Of a stretch of 11,321 nt of DNA, positions 1-7,408 are shown piece after piece (the stretch's first letter is position 1; each line of letters opens with the position of its first letter). Origin of the DNA: Nitrospirota bacterium (GTDB lineage: Bacteria > Nitrospinota_A > UBA7883); NCBI GenBank assembly GCA_011052055.1, contig DRJW01000035.1:1-11321 (forward strand), read 5' to 3'. A program made the translations under genes and the position numbers. A model generated the notes under the pieces. The model did no database searches. It was not told where the DNA came from and saw only the letters and a list, made by a program, of their open reading frames with translations.

Positions 1-1
1 A

Positions 2-232
2 CCGATATTTCCCAAAGACCCCTGGCTGGCAGAGCCGTTTATCCCTGAACATTTCAAGCGACCTATCATAGATATTTTTGCCCTGTTATTAAACCTGAAT
101 TCATATTACCGACTTCACCCATTTCTGCGGTATTGCCATGAAACAATTTATTTTTTCCGCCATTCGATATTCTTCACCATTACTCCAAGGTCCCTTTTAT
201 CGCCTCCTGTTTTCATCTTAAGCGGATTGTAA
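2..232 (+). CDS. Possible partial CDS (C-terminal end), convergent with the ligase gene
   Basis: A reading frame enters from the left edge and runs 76 codons to a TAA at 230-232, so the start lies outside the window. The translation has ordinary protein composition and begins PIFPKDPWLAEPF. I do not recognise a family. Over the 49 codons that do not overlap another gene (2-148), I counted G+C of about 51% at codon position 1, 33% at position 2 and 43% at position 3, the order expected of real coding sequence. The minus strand over the same stretch is broken by stops in all frames. Against it, the frame overlaps the last 85 bp of the opposite-strand ligase gene, a long convergent overlap, and part of its openness there could be a shadow. 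No product can be assigned. It could be the end of another polysaccharide-locus gene, but that is a guess from position only. Confidence 0.38.
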   Translation, partial: PIFPKDPWLAEPFIPEHFKRPIIDIFALLLNLNSYYRLHPFLRYCHETIYFFRHSIFFTITPRSLLSPPVFILSGL

Positions 233-2130
233 GCGTAATCAGTTTTGAGCCACAATATCACATGTGATTCTCTTTCAGCTTTTACAGGAATTACGATATT
301 CCTCCACCTGTTGTCATTAAAGATTTCTCCGGTTTTATAATCGCCAAACCATACGACAAGTTTCTGAGGATTTTTATCCAGGCCTGGTAAAGGAACAGAG
401 ACTGGAAGTATCAGCGAATCGCCCTCCACTTTAACATTTAACACCGCTTTATTCCCCATCCATCTAGCTTTGCCTCCATCCGCCTGCTTCTCCCACTGGT
501 AAAACCCGTTAAAGTAGTTTAGGTTTACCGGCCTTGACCAGAGAAGGGACGCCTGAAAGGCCAAACCGAGAATCAAAATGGCCGTAACGGCAAAAACAGT
601 TTTGCGTTTTGGTGTTATAGATTCGAACTGCGGGTAAACCATCTTTCCCAGTATGGCGAGCGATATCCAGAAAACAAGTTGAAAGGGCCGCACGTTAAAA
701 ACATAATTAAACATGGCATGAGCCAGCAAAGCGGTTATCGCCAACGCATAACTGGCTGACAATCCCGATCTCACACGCGAAGGGCCGGATTTTATGAATT
801 TGATGAGCGCGTATCCGGCCGAGCCTAATAAAGCGAAAAGCGAGAGCAAGCCGGCAAGCCCGCGCTCCGCCAAGAAGTTGAGATAGTAATTGTGCGCGTC
901 GACCCGTAAGGTTCCGAACTCGTTCCAGTAATGATTTCTATAATATTGAAGGTTCAGCCCTTCGTATGTGTAGTAATCAGGGAAAAAATATGTGTATCTG
1001 CCAAGGCCGACTCCAAGCGCCGGATAGTCACCCGCCATTCCTATAGCCGCTTTCCAAAGCTTGAGCCTGGACTCTTGAGTGAAATAGTAATAAAACTTCG
1101 TTAACCTTCCGTCCAGGATGAACGCATCGGCTACAAGCGTCAGGCCAATGATGGTCACAGGAAGAAGAATATAAATAGCGAGGCGTATTTTCGGCCGGGT
1201 ATGGCGGCGAATAAGGATCACCGTCACAATTACGGCAAGAGCAAGAATAAAAATGAACCCGGCTCTTTGCACCGTGAGAAATGTCACAAGGCTAAAGAGC
1301 GCGATAGCTGGAATGTAAAGTAAAGTGGTCTTGCCTGAATTGGCGGGACGGAAAATGAGCGCTCCCGCCGACATGAAGATGGCTACCGCCATGTACTGGA
1401 CAAGAATAGGCGTATTAAAAGCAAACGCGCTTACTCCTTTATTTATTTTTTTAAGAGATAGAGTCAAATATCTGTCCGGCCTTCCCTCTGGCGCCAGATA
1501 GAAAAGGATTATGCCGGCGATGGATATAGCGACCGCCATGATTAGAAAAGCGGTAATTGTCATTTGCGCCGCTTTTTCCTCTTTGCGGGGCCAAAAATTA
1601 TACGTTATAAAATAAAGAGCCGCGGCGCTTGCGATATCGGAAAGAAGGCGTAGATAATTTGTTAACGATAATTGGTGGTACTGGAGCCACGTGTTGAAAA
1701 TCCGTTCAGGACTTCTTGTCCAATACTCGTAGACAAATTCCTTTCCATCAAGCGGCAGGCTCACCGCCGCCGCTGTGACGAAAAAAAGAACAGGATACTT
1801 AAGCGGAAACGAAAACGGCTTTCTGCTAATAAGCCAGCGCGCTACTGCTGATAAAATCACTACCAACACAAAGATGTCGATCATATAGAAAAATGGTCTG
1901 TATGAGACACTCAGGAAAAACGGAGTCGTGATTAAAATGGCAAAAACGCCGTTTATCGGGTTGGCGACCGTAACAACAGCGAAAAAGAAAATAATTATTA
2001 TCGCAGTGACGGTTTCTTGTATTGAAAAAAGGTAAACCAGAACACCCATGAGCGTGACGAGACCCGTTATCCATACAGGATTTACCGCTTTTTCATCTTC
2101 ATCAAGATAAAACCGGTATTTAGATAACAT
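148..2130 (-). CDS. O-antigen ligase/polymerase-like membrane protein with C-terminal beta-rich domain
   Basis: This 660-residue protein has about a dozen hydrophobic segments through residue ~535 and belongs by pattern to the WaaL/Wzy (O-antigen ligase, Wzy_C) superfamily. These inner-membrane enzymes transfer or polymerise undecaprenyl-diphosphate-linked glycans on the periplasmic side. Supporting signs are the large polar loop at about 335-420, rich in Tyr and Arg, which ends in DAHNYYLNFLAERG (catalytic-type His413), and QRAG at 288-291, where this family usually carries an essential Arg. Residues ~535-660 form an extra soluble, beta-rich tail ending in a KRDLGVMV element. Many family members stop after the last membrane helix. 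The start ATG is preceded by GGGAG 11 nt upstream, a slightly long spacing. A 152-bp gap separates it from the upstream glycosyltransferase. Ligase and polymerase cannot be told apart from sequence alone, and the substrate is unknown. No terminator is evident after the stop. Confidence 0.85.
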   Translation of the reverse strand: MLSKYRFYLDEDEKAVNPVWITGLVTLMGVLVYLFSIQETVTAIIIIFFFAVVTVANPINGVFAILITTPFFLSVSYRPFFYMIDIFVLVVILSAVARWLISRKPFSFPLKYPVLFFVTAAAVSLPLDGKEFVYEYWTRSPERIFNTWLQYHQLSLTNYLRLLSDIASAAALYFITYNFWPRKEEKAAQMTITAFLIMAVAISIAGIILFYLAPEGRPDRYLTLSLKKINKGVSAFAFNTPILVQYMAVAIFMSAGALIFRPANSGKTTLLYIPAIALFSLVTFLTVQRAGFIFILALAVIVTVILIRRHTRPKIRLAIYILLPVTIIGLTLVADAFILDGRLTKFYYYFTQESRLKLWKAAIGMAGDYPALGVGLGRYTYFFPDYYTYEGLNLQYYRNHYWNEFGTLRVDAHNYYLNFLAERGLAGLLSLFALLGSAGYALIKFIKSGPSRVRSGLSASYALAITALLAHAMFNYVFNVRPFQLVFWISLAILGKMVYPQFESITPKRKTVFAVTAILILGLAFQASLLWSRPVNLNYFNGFYQWEKQADGGKARWMGNKAVLNVKVEGDSLILPVSVPLPGLDKNPQKLVVWFGDYKTGEIFNDNRWRNIVIPVKAERESHVILWLKTDYAYNPLKMKTGGDKRDLGVMVKNIEWRKK

Positions 2131-2146
2131 TGCCCATTGAACTCCC

Positions 2147-2165
2147 TAATATTGGCGTAATATTA
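2147..2165. repeat. AT-rich inverted repeat just upstream of the ligase gene
   Basis: TAATATT (2147-2153) and AATATTA (2159-2165) form perfect 7-bp arms around GGCGT. The dyad lies 16 bp upstream of the ligase start codon and abuts its GGGAG ribosome binding site. It could be an operator or a weak mRNA hairpin affecting translation of the ligase. No matching copy was noticed elsewhere in the window. An AT-rich palindrome of this size can arise by chance. Confidence 0.35.
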
Positions 2166-2282
2166 CTAACATCGCGCAATTTCCACAACACGATTCAGTC
2201 ATATAAGTAGATGGATAACTGCGCGGCGAATGATATTGTCAGATAAAATATACCGGCGCAGACTTTGCCGCAGTAGCTGTCT

Positions 2283-3410
2283 TCAACTGGCCGCCATGTT
2301 TTTGTAAAGAGAGAGTGTTTTCTCTATAACAATCTCTTCCGAGAATTCCCGTTTTACTATTCGGCGCCCTTCCCTGCCCATCCTCGCGCAAAGCTGACTG
2401 TCTTCAAGTAGTTTATAGATTGCATTGGCTAGAGACTCCACATTACGCGCAGAGACCAGCAGTCCGTTGACTTCATGCCGAACTATCTCGCGGCTACCCG
2501 GGATGTCGTACGCGACAAGAGGTTTTTCGCACGAAGCGGCCTCAATAAGGGATTTTGGCACTCCCTCACCGTAAACCGACGGCAATACGACGATTGCCGC
2601 GCTTTGCAATACTTCGAGTATATCGTTTCTGTATCCCCAATATTCAACGGCTCCGTCGTCATTCCATTTGCGCAACTGCTCGTCCGGTATTGACTCTGGA
2701 TTCCCACTGTCAGGCTTTCCTACCATCACAAAGCGCGCCTTTGCGCCGCGCTCTTTTAGAATTTTTGCGGCTTCAATATAATTCTCCATACCTTTCGACC
2801 TGATCATGCGCGACGACAGCAAGACAATCGGATCACCACCGGGCGCTTTAAGCGCCGGTTTGAATACGTCAGTATCAACACCGGAGCCTTTTATTAGCTC
2901 CGCCTGATTGTCGCTTACAATTCCGTTCCTCACAAACTGGCCGAGATCGTCCGGGTTCTGAAAGATCGCGCAGGCGCTTTTGCGCCTTAGGAACAGGCTC
3001 AGGAGGTTTTTCAAAAAAGCGCGGACGATGGACGCCTTTACTCCTTCGGCTGTAAACAAATGCCCCAGCCCTGCAAGCGCGTTGACTGTGGCCGGGACTC
3101 GCGCTATCAGGGCGGCTATTGAGCCGTATACAATTGGCTTGAGCGCCACGTGATGGGCTATGTCCGGCTTTTCGCGCAGATATATGCGGATAATTTCCAG
3201 AAGCGCCGCAAGCTCCATGATCGGATTTATGTTTCGCCTGTCGAGCTTCAGAGGAATAAGCTCAAAACCTTCATTCCTGATTTTTTCGCCATAGTCAACA
3301 ACGCGCGCGGCGATGACAACCTCATAGCCGTCTTCCCTTGCCGCCCGCGCTATAGGCAAACGGTGTGACCAGAAATACCAGTCTTCCGTCACTAAATAGA
3401 TAATTTTCAT
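2283..3410 (-). CDS. Glycosyltransferase, family 4 type (GT-B fold)
   Basis: This 375-residue protein, with no signal peptide, has the two-domain layout of GT4 retaining glycosyltransferases, cytoplasmic enzymes that move a sugar from a nucleotide-sugar onto a lipid-linked acceptor. The N-terminal acceptor domain starts MKIIYLVTEDWYFWSHRLP, the form seen in PglA/capsular GT4 enzymes. The C-terminal donor domain (~190-360) carries SSRMIRSKG, with Arg201 and Lys206 where phosphate-binding residues sit. It also carries the EX7E motif as E282-GVPKSLI-E290, followed by a GSREIV element at 305-310. Length is normal for the family and all key residues are present. The start is fixed by the canonical N-terminus, although no clear ribosome binding site precedes it. 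It lies upstream of the ligase on the same strand, which suggests a shared role in O-antigen, capsule or exopolysaccharide assembly. The sugar and linkage cannot be predicted from the sequence alone. Confidence 0.88.
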   Translation of the reverse strand: MKIIYLVTEDWYFWSHRLPIARAAREDGYEVVIAARVVDYGEKIRNEGFELIPLKLDRRNINPIMELAALLEIIRIYLREKPDIAHHVALKPIVYGSIAALIARVPATVNALAGLGHLFTAEGVKASIVRAFLKNLLSLFLRRKSACAIFQNPDDLGQFVRNGIVSDNQAELIKGSGVDTDVFKPALKAPGGDPIVLLSSRMIRSKGMENYIEAAKILKERGAKARFVMVGKPDSGNPESIPDEQLRKWNDDGAVEYWGYRNDILEVLQSAAIVVLPSVYGEGVPKSLIEAASCEKPLVAYDIPGSREIVRHEVNGLLVSARNVESLANAIYKLLEDSQLCARMGREGRRIVKREFSEEIVIEKTLSLYKNMAAS

Positions 3411-3512
3411 TTCGAATCATAGGAATGCCGCATACACAGCGAATTGAAACAGATATCTGCCTGTGGCTTGTAATAAAACAGGCTTTACCAGGGGTGGATT
3501 CAGAAATATATC

Positions 3513-3860
3513 TCAGGACGACTTTTCTGCTTTTAATGCGTTTTGCAGTATCTTAAGCTCTTCATCTCCGATATCAATAAATCTAAACCCCATCTCAACC
3601 AGACCGTCTTCCCTTTTTTTAAGATGCGCCACTTCGCCTTTAAGCTTAATAAGCTCATCGTCCAGCGCGAGGGTAAGATCGAACTCCGCCACATGCGGAA
3701 GCGGATTCTCCGCCTCCACAAGCATCCCGCCTTCGGAGACGTTCAGAGTCGTTGCGGTATAGCCTTTTTCCAGTTCGCCATTTTTACCATAAGCTTTGAC
3801 GGCGGTGAAACATAGTTTCTCCACCCTTGGATATTTTCTTTCCTTTTTTTGATCGCTCAT
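3513..3860 (-). CDS. Single-domain PilZ protein (c-di-GMP receptor)
   Basis: This 115-residue soluble protein is essentially one PilZ domain. The N-terminal RxxxR motif is present as R8-KYP-R12 and the second motif (D/N)xSxxG as N40-V-S42-EG-G45. These are the residues that bind cyclic di-GMP in PilZ proteins, so ligand binding is likely intact. The rest is predicted beta-barrel with a short charged C-terminal helix. An AGGGA ribosome binding site lies 6 nt before the ATG. It sits 62 bp after the histidine kinase and 102 bp before the glycosyltransferase on the same strand. Stand-alone PilZ proteins act as adaptors that alter a partner's activity when c-di-GMP rises. Here the partner could be the polysaccharide machinery or a motility component, which is inference from neighbours only. 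An AT-rich stretch upstream (about 3895-3910) could hold a promoter, but I see no good -35 box. Confidence 0.88.
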   Translation of the reverse strand: MSDQKKERKYPRVEKLCFTAVKAYGKNGELEKGYTATTLNVSEGGMLVEAENPLPHVAEFDLTLALDDELIKLKGEVAHLKKREDGLVEMGFRFIDIGDEELKILQNALKAEKSS

Positions 3861-3922
3861 CTTGTTTCCCTAGCTCCCATATCTCCTGTTGACTATTTTA
3901 TACTATATTTATCAGGATTTTC

Positions 3923-5707
3923 CTAGCCTGCCCGTTTTACAGGAAGCGTGATCTCAAACGTCGAGCCCTTCCCCGGACTGCTGATTACTCCGATCGACCC
4001 CCCGTGCAATTCGACGATACTTTTACATATAGAAAGCCCCAGCCCCGATCCCGGCTCCACCCCCTGATGGATTCTTCTGGCCTGCTCGAATTTACTGAAC
4101 ACAAGGCCTTTATCCTCGTCATCAATCCCTGGGCCGGTATCGGACACCTTTATAATAATCGAGCCGTTTGAGGCTTCTTTGGATATTTTTATGGTGCCTC
4201 CGTCGGGAGTGAACTTGACAGCGTTCCCAATGAGATTGTTAATAACCTGCAATAGCTTGCTGGAATCACCTTCCATTTGCGTTTCCTCGCCAAGATTTAT
4301 CACGGTCCACAATCCCTTTTCCCTGGTGGCAAACTCCATTATGCTCATGCTTTCCATAATGATATCATCGATAACAATCGGATCGTAGGCAAGGCTCATC
4401 TTCCCTGCTTCGAGTTTGGATATATCCAGAATGTCATTGGTTAACTGGCTGAGCCTGTTGCAAGATCGCATCATGTTTTTGGTCTCACGCTCAAGTTTCG
4501 CCCCTTCAGGCGACGATTGGATTACCTTGATAAAACCTCTGATAACATTTAAAGGCGACCTGATATCATGGGAGACGACCGCCACAAACTCGTCCATCCT
4601 TCTGTTCAATTCGTTTAAAGAGCGGTTTTTCTCCTCCAGCTCCGCGGCCAGCAGGGCCTTCTCCTCCGCGCGGGCGAGCCGTCTGTTGACACCGGACAGC
4701 ATAAGGCCTCCCGTAAGGAATATAACCACAACAAACGCCACAAGCATTACCGATTGACGAAAACCGATGTTGAGCAGATGGGTAGCCTCTGATTGAGGAG
4801 AAGCGACCACCATCACCCATTGCTGGTCGAGAATCTTTATTCTGGATTTTGATAAAAACCAGTTTTCCAGCCCCATATTAACTTTGAGGTTGCGTTTCCC
4901 CTCATCAAGAAAATGCCATCCTTTCACTTTTTCTCCATCCTCGACAGCGCCAAATTCTTTTCCTAATCGCGCTGTACCGCCATTCGCGCTTCCGTATAAT
5001 GAATTTAGAAAAAATGAAAGATTCACAGGATCGGCCAGAATTTCGCCTCCTTGTGTGTAAAGCCAGGCGAACCCCGATTTTTCGATGTGGACCGTCTTAA
5101 TCAGGTTGGTCACAAGATCGCCCGCGCTTAGAAGCGCCATAACCATTCCAGACGCGTATATGGCGCTTGGGCCCTCCCCGCTTTTTTCATCCCTTTCAAG
5201 CTTGCGCGAGATCGGCATGCCGATGGCTATGCCGAGATAGTCTTTCCACTTAAACATCCGCTTTGAAATATTCACTCTGAAATTTTTCATGGTCTCCTTG
5301 AAAAATTCCTGTATCTGGGGCCTTATCTGGAATGGATCCGGCCCTTTTATAACGACTGCGGCTTTCCCAACGCCATTTCCGTCTAAAAGCATCATATGGG
5401 AGATTCTTTCGTTGTGCCTCCTGAGGACGCTACTGAAAATAGCGTGAACTTTTGGGGTATCATAGTTTTGTATCGCGTCAAGCTGGGTCTGGAACACAAT
5501 CTCACTTATGACCCGCTCCATAAAAAGCTCGACAGATTTGGAAGACGATTCGGAGATTGATTGAAGATTGCTTAGGAAAGCGCGTTCCCCTTCCTCCTGA
5601 ATAGTGCGGTTAAGGTTTATGGCGATAAGCGCCACTCCCGCCAGAGCCAGCGATACACCCAGCCAAATGAGCCAGATATAATGGTTTATGGCTTTTTTTT
5701 CACTCAT
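3923..5707 (-). CDS. Membrane sensor histidine kinase with periplasmic Cache-like domain
   Basis: This 594-residue inner-membrane kinase has a transmembrane helix at ~10-31, a periplasmic region ~32-317, a second helix at ~319-340, a short coiled linker at ~343-372, then HisKA and HATPase_c domains. The periplasmic part resembles dCache: IAIGMPIS at 160-167 and SGFAWLYTQGGEILADP at 211-227 match the usual strand-loop pattern. The kinase core is complete: H-box SHDIRSPL with phospho-acceptor His380, N-box NLIGNAVKFT (Asn495), G1 DTGPGI (523-528), F-box FSKFEQ and G2 GSGLGLSI (553-560). There is no receiver or HAMP domain, and no response regulator gene lies in the window, so its partner is elsewhere. 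Ligand unknown; Cache domains typically sense small metabolites. GGGGA precedes the ATG. Codons 3-5 contain a run of eight A, a possible slippage site. It follows der by 55 bp. Confidence 0.92.
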   Translation of the reverse strand: MSEKKAINHYIWLIWLGVSLALAGVALIAINLNRTIQEEGERAFLSNLQSISESSSKSVELFMERVISEIVFQTQLDAIQNYDTPKVHAIFSSVLRRHNERISHMMLLDGNGVGKAAVVIKGPDPFQIRPQIQEFFKETMKNFRVNISKRMFKWKDYLGIAIGMPISRKLERDEKSGEGPSAIYASGMVMALLSAGDLVTNLIKTVHIEKSGFAWLYTQGGEILADPVNLSFFLNSLYGSANGGTARLGKEFGAVEDGEKVKGWHFLDEGKRNLKVNMGLENWFLSKSRIKILDQQWVMVVASPQSEATHLLNIGFRQSVMLVAFVVVIFLTGGLMLSGVNRRLARAEEKALLAAELEEKNRSLNELNRRMDEFVAVVSHDIRSPLNVIRGFIKVIQSSPEGAKLERETKNMMRSCNRLSQLTNDILDISKLEAGKMSLAYDPIVIDDIIMESMSIMEFATREKGLWTVINLGEETQMEGDSSKLLQVINNLIGNAVKFTPDGGTIKISKEASNGSIIIKVSDTGPGIDDEDKGLVFSKFEQARRIHQGVEPGSGLGLSICKSIVELHGGSIGVISSPGKGSTFEITLPVKRAG

Positions 5708-5762
5708 CGCATCCCCGCGCCGCTTTTTACCGTAATCTTATCATCATGCCTTTACCGCGCGT

Positions 5763-7115
5763 CTATTTTTCCTGCCCCTGATAGGTTCTTCTTCCCGACG
5801 GTTTCCGGAAAATCAGCCGGAGCGGGGCTTTATCGAACCCTGCGTTGATCCTTATCTGATTGGCTATATATCTGCGGTATGAAAAATGGACTCCGCGCGG
5901 AGAGTTGGTCATAAAAATAAAAGTCGGCGGCATGATGGAAGCCTGCGTCGCGTAATATATTTTTACTCTTTTATTTCTGAAAAGGGATGGACGCCTGCTA
6001 AGGGTCACGCGCTCCATCATGGAGTTGAGCTTGCCGGAGCCTATTCTTTTTCTGCACTGTCCGTAAACTTCCATCACCACGTCGAATATTTTGTCCAGCC
6101 GCTGGCCGGTCAGCGATGATACGAACATGATCGGAGCGTGCGAAAGAAATTTTAAACGCGCCCTGATTTTCTCCTCATATACCAGCGTGGTTTTATCGTC
6201 CTTTTCAACGATGTCCCATTTGTTTACTACTATCACGCACCCTTTCCCAGCGTCATCTATAAGGCCCGCTATCTTTGTCTCCTGAATGGTCACACCTTCG
6301 ATGGCGTCTATGAGCAATAGGGCCACATCGGATCGTTCTATGGCTTTGATCGCCATTATCACCGAAAATTTCTCCAGTTTATTCGTCACCTTCGCTTTCC
6401 TGCGGATACCGGCGGTATCGATCAACGTATATTTTCTCCCGTCCCTTTCGATCTCGGAGTCTATGGAGTCACGTGTCGTGCCTGCGATCTCACTTACCAT
6501 CATCCGGCCGGTTCCGAGAAGCTTGTTTACCATCGACGACTTTCCAACGTTCGGCTTTCCCACTACGGCAAGTTTTACAGGCTGATCTTTTACCTCATCG
6601 TCGCTTACAGCCTCATCTTTTTCCTCAGGGATAAAGCGGACGGTCTCCTCTAAAAGCCCTTCTATTCCGATGGAATGCTCCGCGCTGACCGGAAAGATAT
6701 CGGAAAATCCGAGCCGGGCGAAATCCTGGGCCTTTGGCTCGACCGACGGATTATCAATTTTGTTTACAACAAGGCGTATCTGTTTGCCCGCTTTACGCAG
6801 GCTCCTTGCGATCTGCTCATCTATGGGTGTTATACCCTCCTTGCCATCGACCACGAAATAAATGATATCAGACTCTTCTATCGCCATCTGGGTCTGCTCC
6901 TGGGCCTGGGAAAGGATAATATCCTCCGATTTCAGCTCGAACCCGCCGGAGTCAATCAGGCCGAATCTTCTGCCATATTTTTCCACACTGGCTATATTCC
7001 GGTCGCGTGTGACACCGGGAATCCCGTCCACTATCGCAGGCCTGCCCCCCACAATTTTATTAAAGAGTGTAGACTTGCCCACATTAGGCCTGCCTACTAT
7101 TGCTATATAGAACAT
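5763..7115 (-). CDS. der: Ribosome biogenesis GTPase Der (EngA)
   Basis: This 450-residue protein has the tandem-GTPase plus KH-like layout unique to Der, an essential cytoplasmic GTPase that acts in late 50S subunit assembly. The first G domain shows GRPNVGKS (8-15), DSGG (55-58) and NKID (118-121). An acidic linker follows at ~163-178. The second G domain shows GKPNVGKS (186-193), DTAG (233-236) and NKWD (298-301). The KH-like domain runs from ~355 and ends in a basic tail. Length and all G motifs are normal; DSGG in place of the commoner DTGG is a mild variant. The start is set by the canonical MxxIAIVGRPNVGKS N-terminus. No Shine-Dalgarno sequence is visible directly upstream. It is the first gene of the minus-strand block and diverges from the moxR-bat operon. 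Confidence 0.97.
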   Translation of the reverse strand: MFYIAIVGRPNVGKSTLFNKIVGGRPAIVDGIPGVTRDRNIASVEKYGRRFGLIDSGGFELKSEDIILSQAQEQTQMAIEESDIIYFVVDGKEGITPIDEQIARSLRKAGKQIRLVVNKIDNPSVEPKAQDFARLGFSDIFPVSAEHSIGIEGLLEETVRFIPEEKDEAVSDDEVKDQPVKLAVVGKPNVGKSSMVNKLLGTGRMMVSEIAGTTRDSIDSEIERDGRKYTLIDTAGIRRKAKVTNKLEKFSVIMAIKAIERSDVALLLIDAIEGVTIQETKIAGLIDDAGKGCVIVVNKWDIVEKDDKTTLVYEEKIRARLKFLSHAPIMFVSSLTGQRLDKIFDVVMEVYGQCRKRIGSGKLNSMMERVTLSRRPSLFRNKRVKIYYATQASIMPPTFIFMTNSPRGVHFSYRRYIANQIRINAGFDKAPLRLIFRKPSGRRTYQGQEK

Positions 7116-7204
7116 GATGGTTTTGACATAACAGACAACATATCTCCCATGACTGAGTTTTTTATAACGTAATTATTGAATAATGAAGTTAGAAGTATGA
7201 AAGC

Positions 7205-7233
7205 ACATTAATTGGAGCGCGTATATTTTGCAA
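7205..7233 (-). promoter_or_regulatory. Candidate sigma-70-type promoter for der
   Basis: On the minus strand, TTGCAA (7228-7233) is followed after 17 bp by TAATGT (7205-7210), a fair match to -35 and -10 boxes at ideal spacing. Transcription would start near 7198 and leave a leader of roughly 80 nt before the der start codon. The match is moderate and the surrounding AT-rich DNA offers weaker alternatives. Confidence 0.35.
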
Positions 7234-7292
7234 GGGGACATCCTATTTTATTTAGCAAAGGTTATCTTACACATTGTAGACCTTCAGAGCCG

Positions 7293-7313
7293 TGGACGCC
7301 CCTATAGCGTCCA
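7293..7313. repeat. Perfect GC-rich inverted repeat in the divergent promoter region
   Basis: TGGACGC (7293-7299) and GCGTCCA (7307-7313) are perfect 7-bp arms around a 7-nt loop, CCCTATA. No T-run follows on either strand, so it does not look like an intrinsic terminator. It lies 60 bp upstream of the candidate der promoter and about 95 bp upstream of the moxR -35 box. A regulator-binding site is the simplest reading; a hairpin in an untranslated transcript is the alternative. Confidence 0.45.
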
Positions 7314-7408
7314 AGTTCAATGTTTGCTCTTAACATAATATATTAGCCTTCCATGAATTTCGAACCAGTTCACCATATAAGCTCCAAAGGATTTATAATA
7401 CGAATTCG

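Noticed and set aside
2219..2261. CTGCGC/GCGCAG arms between the glycosyltransferase and ligase genes as a possible terminator
   Set aside because: The arms are 6 bp, the loop is about 31 nt, and no T-tract follows in the direction of transcription.
3459..3483. Inverted repeat GCCTGT/ACAGGC between the PilZ and glycosyltransferase genes
   Set aside because: The stem is only 6 bp with a 13-nt loop, and no T-run follows on the minus strand, so it is too weak to call a terminator or operator.
6675..7172. Plus-strand open frame of 165 codons opposite der
   Set aside because: Der is certain on the other strand. The frame has no family resemblance and no ribosome binding site.
7394..7399. Second TATAAT upstream of the moxR operon
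   Set aside because: There is no acceptable -35 box at 16-18 bp. The TTGAAA-16-TATAAT pair further downstream is far better.
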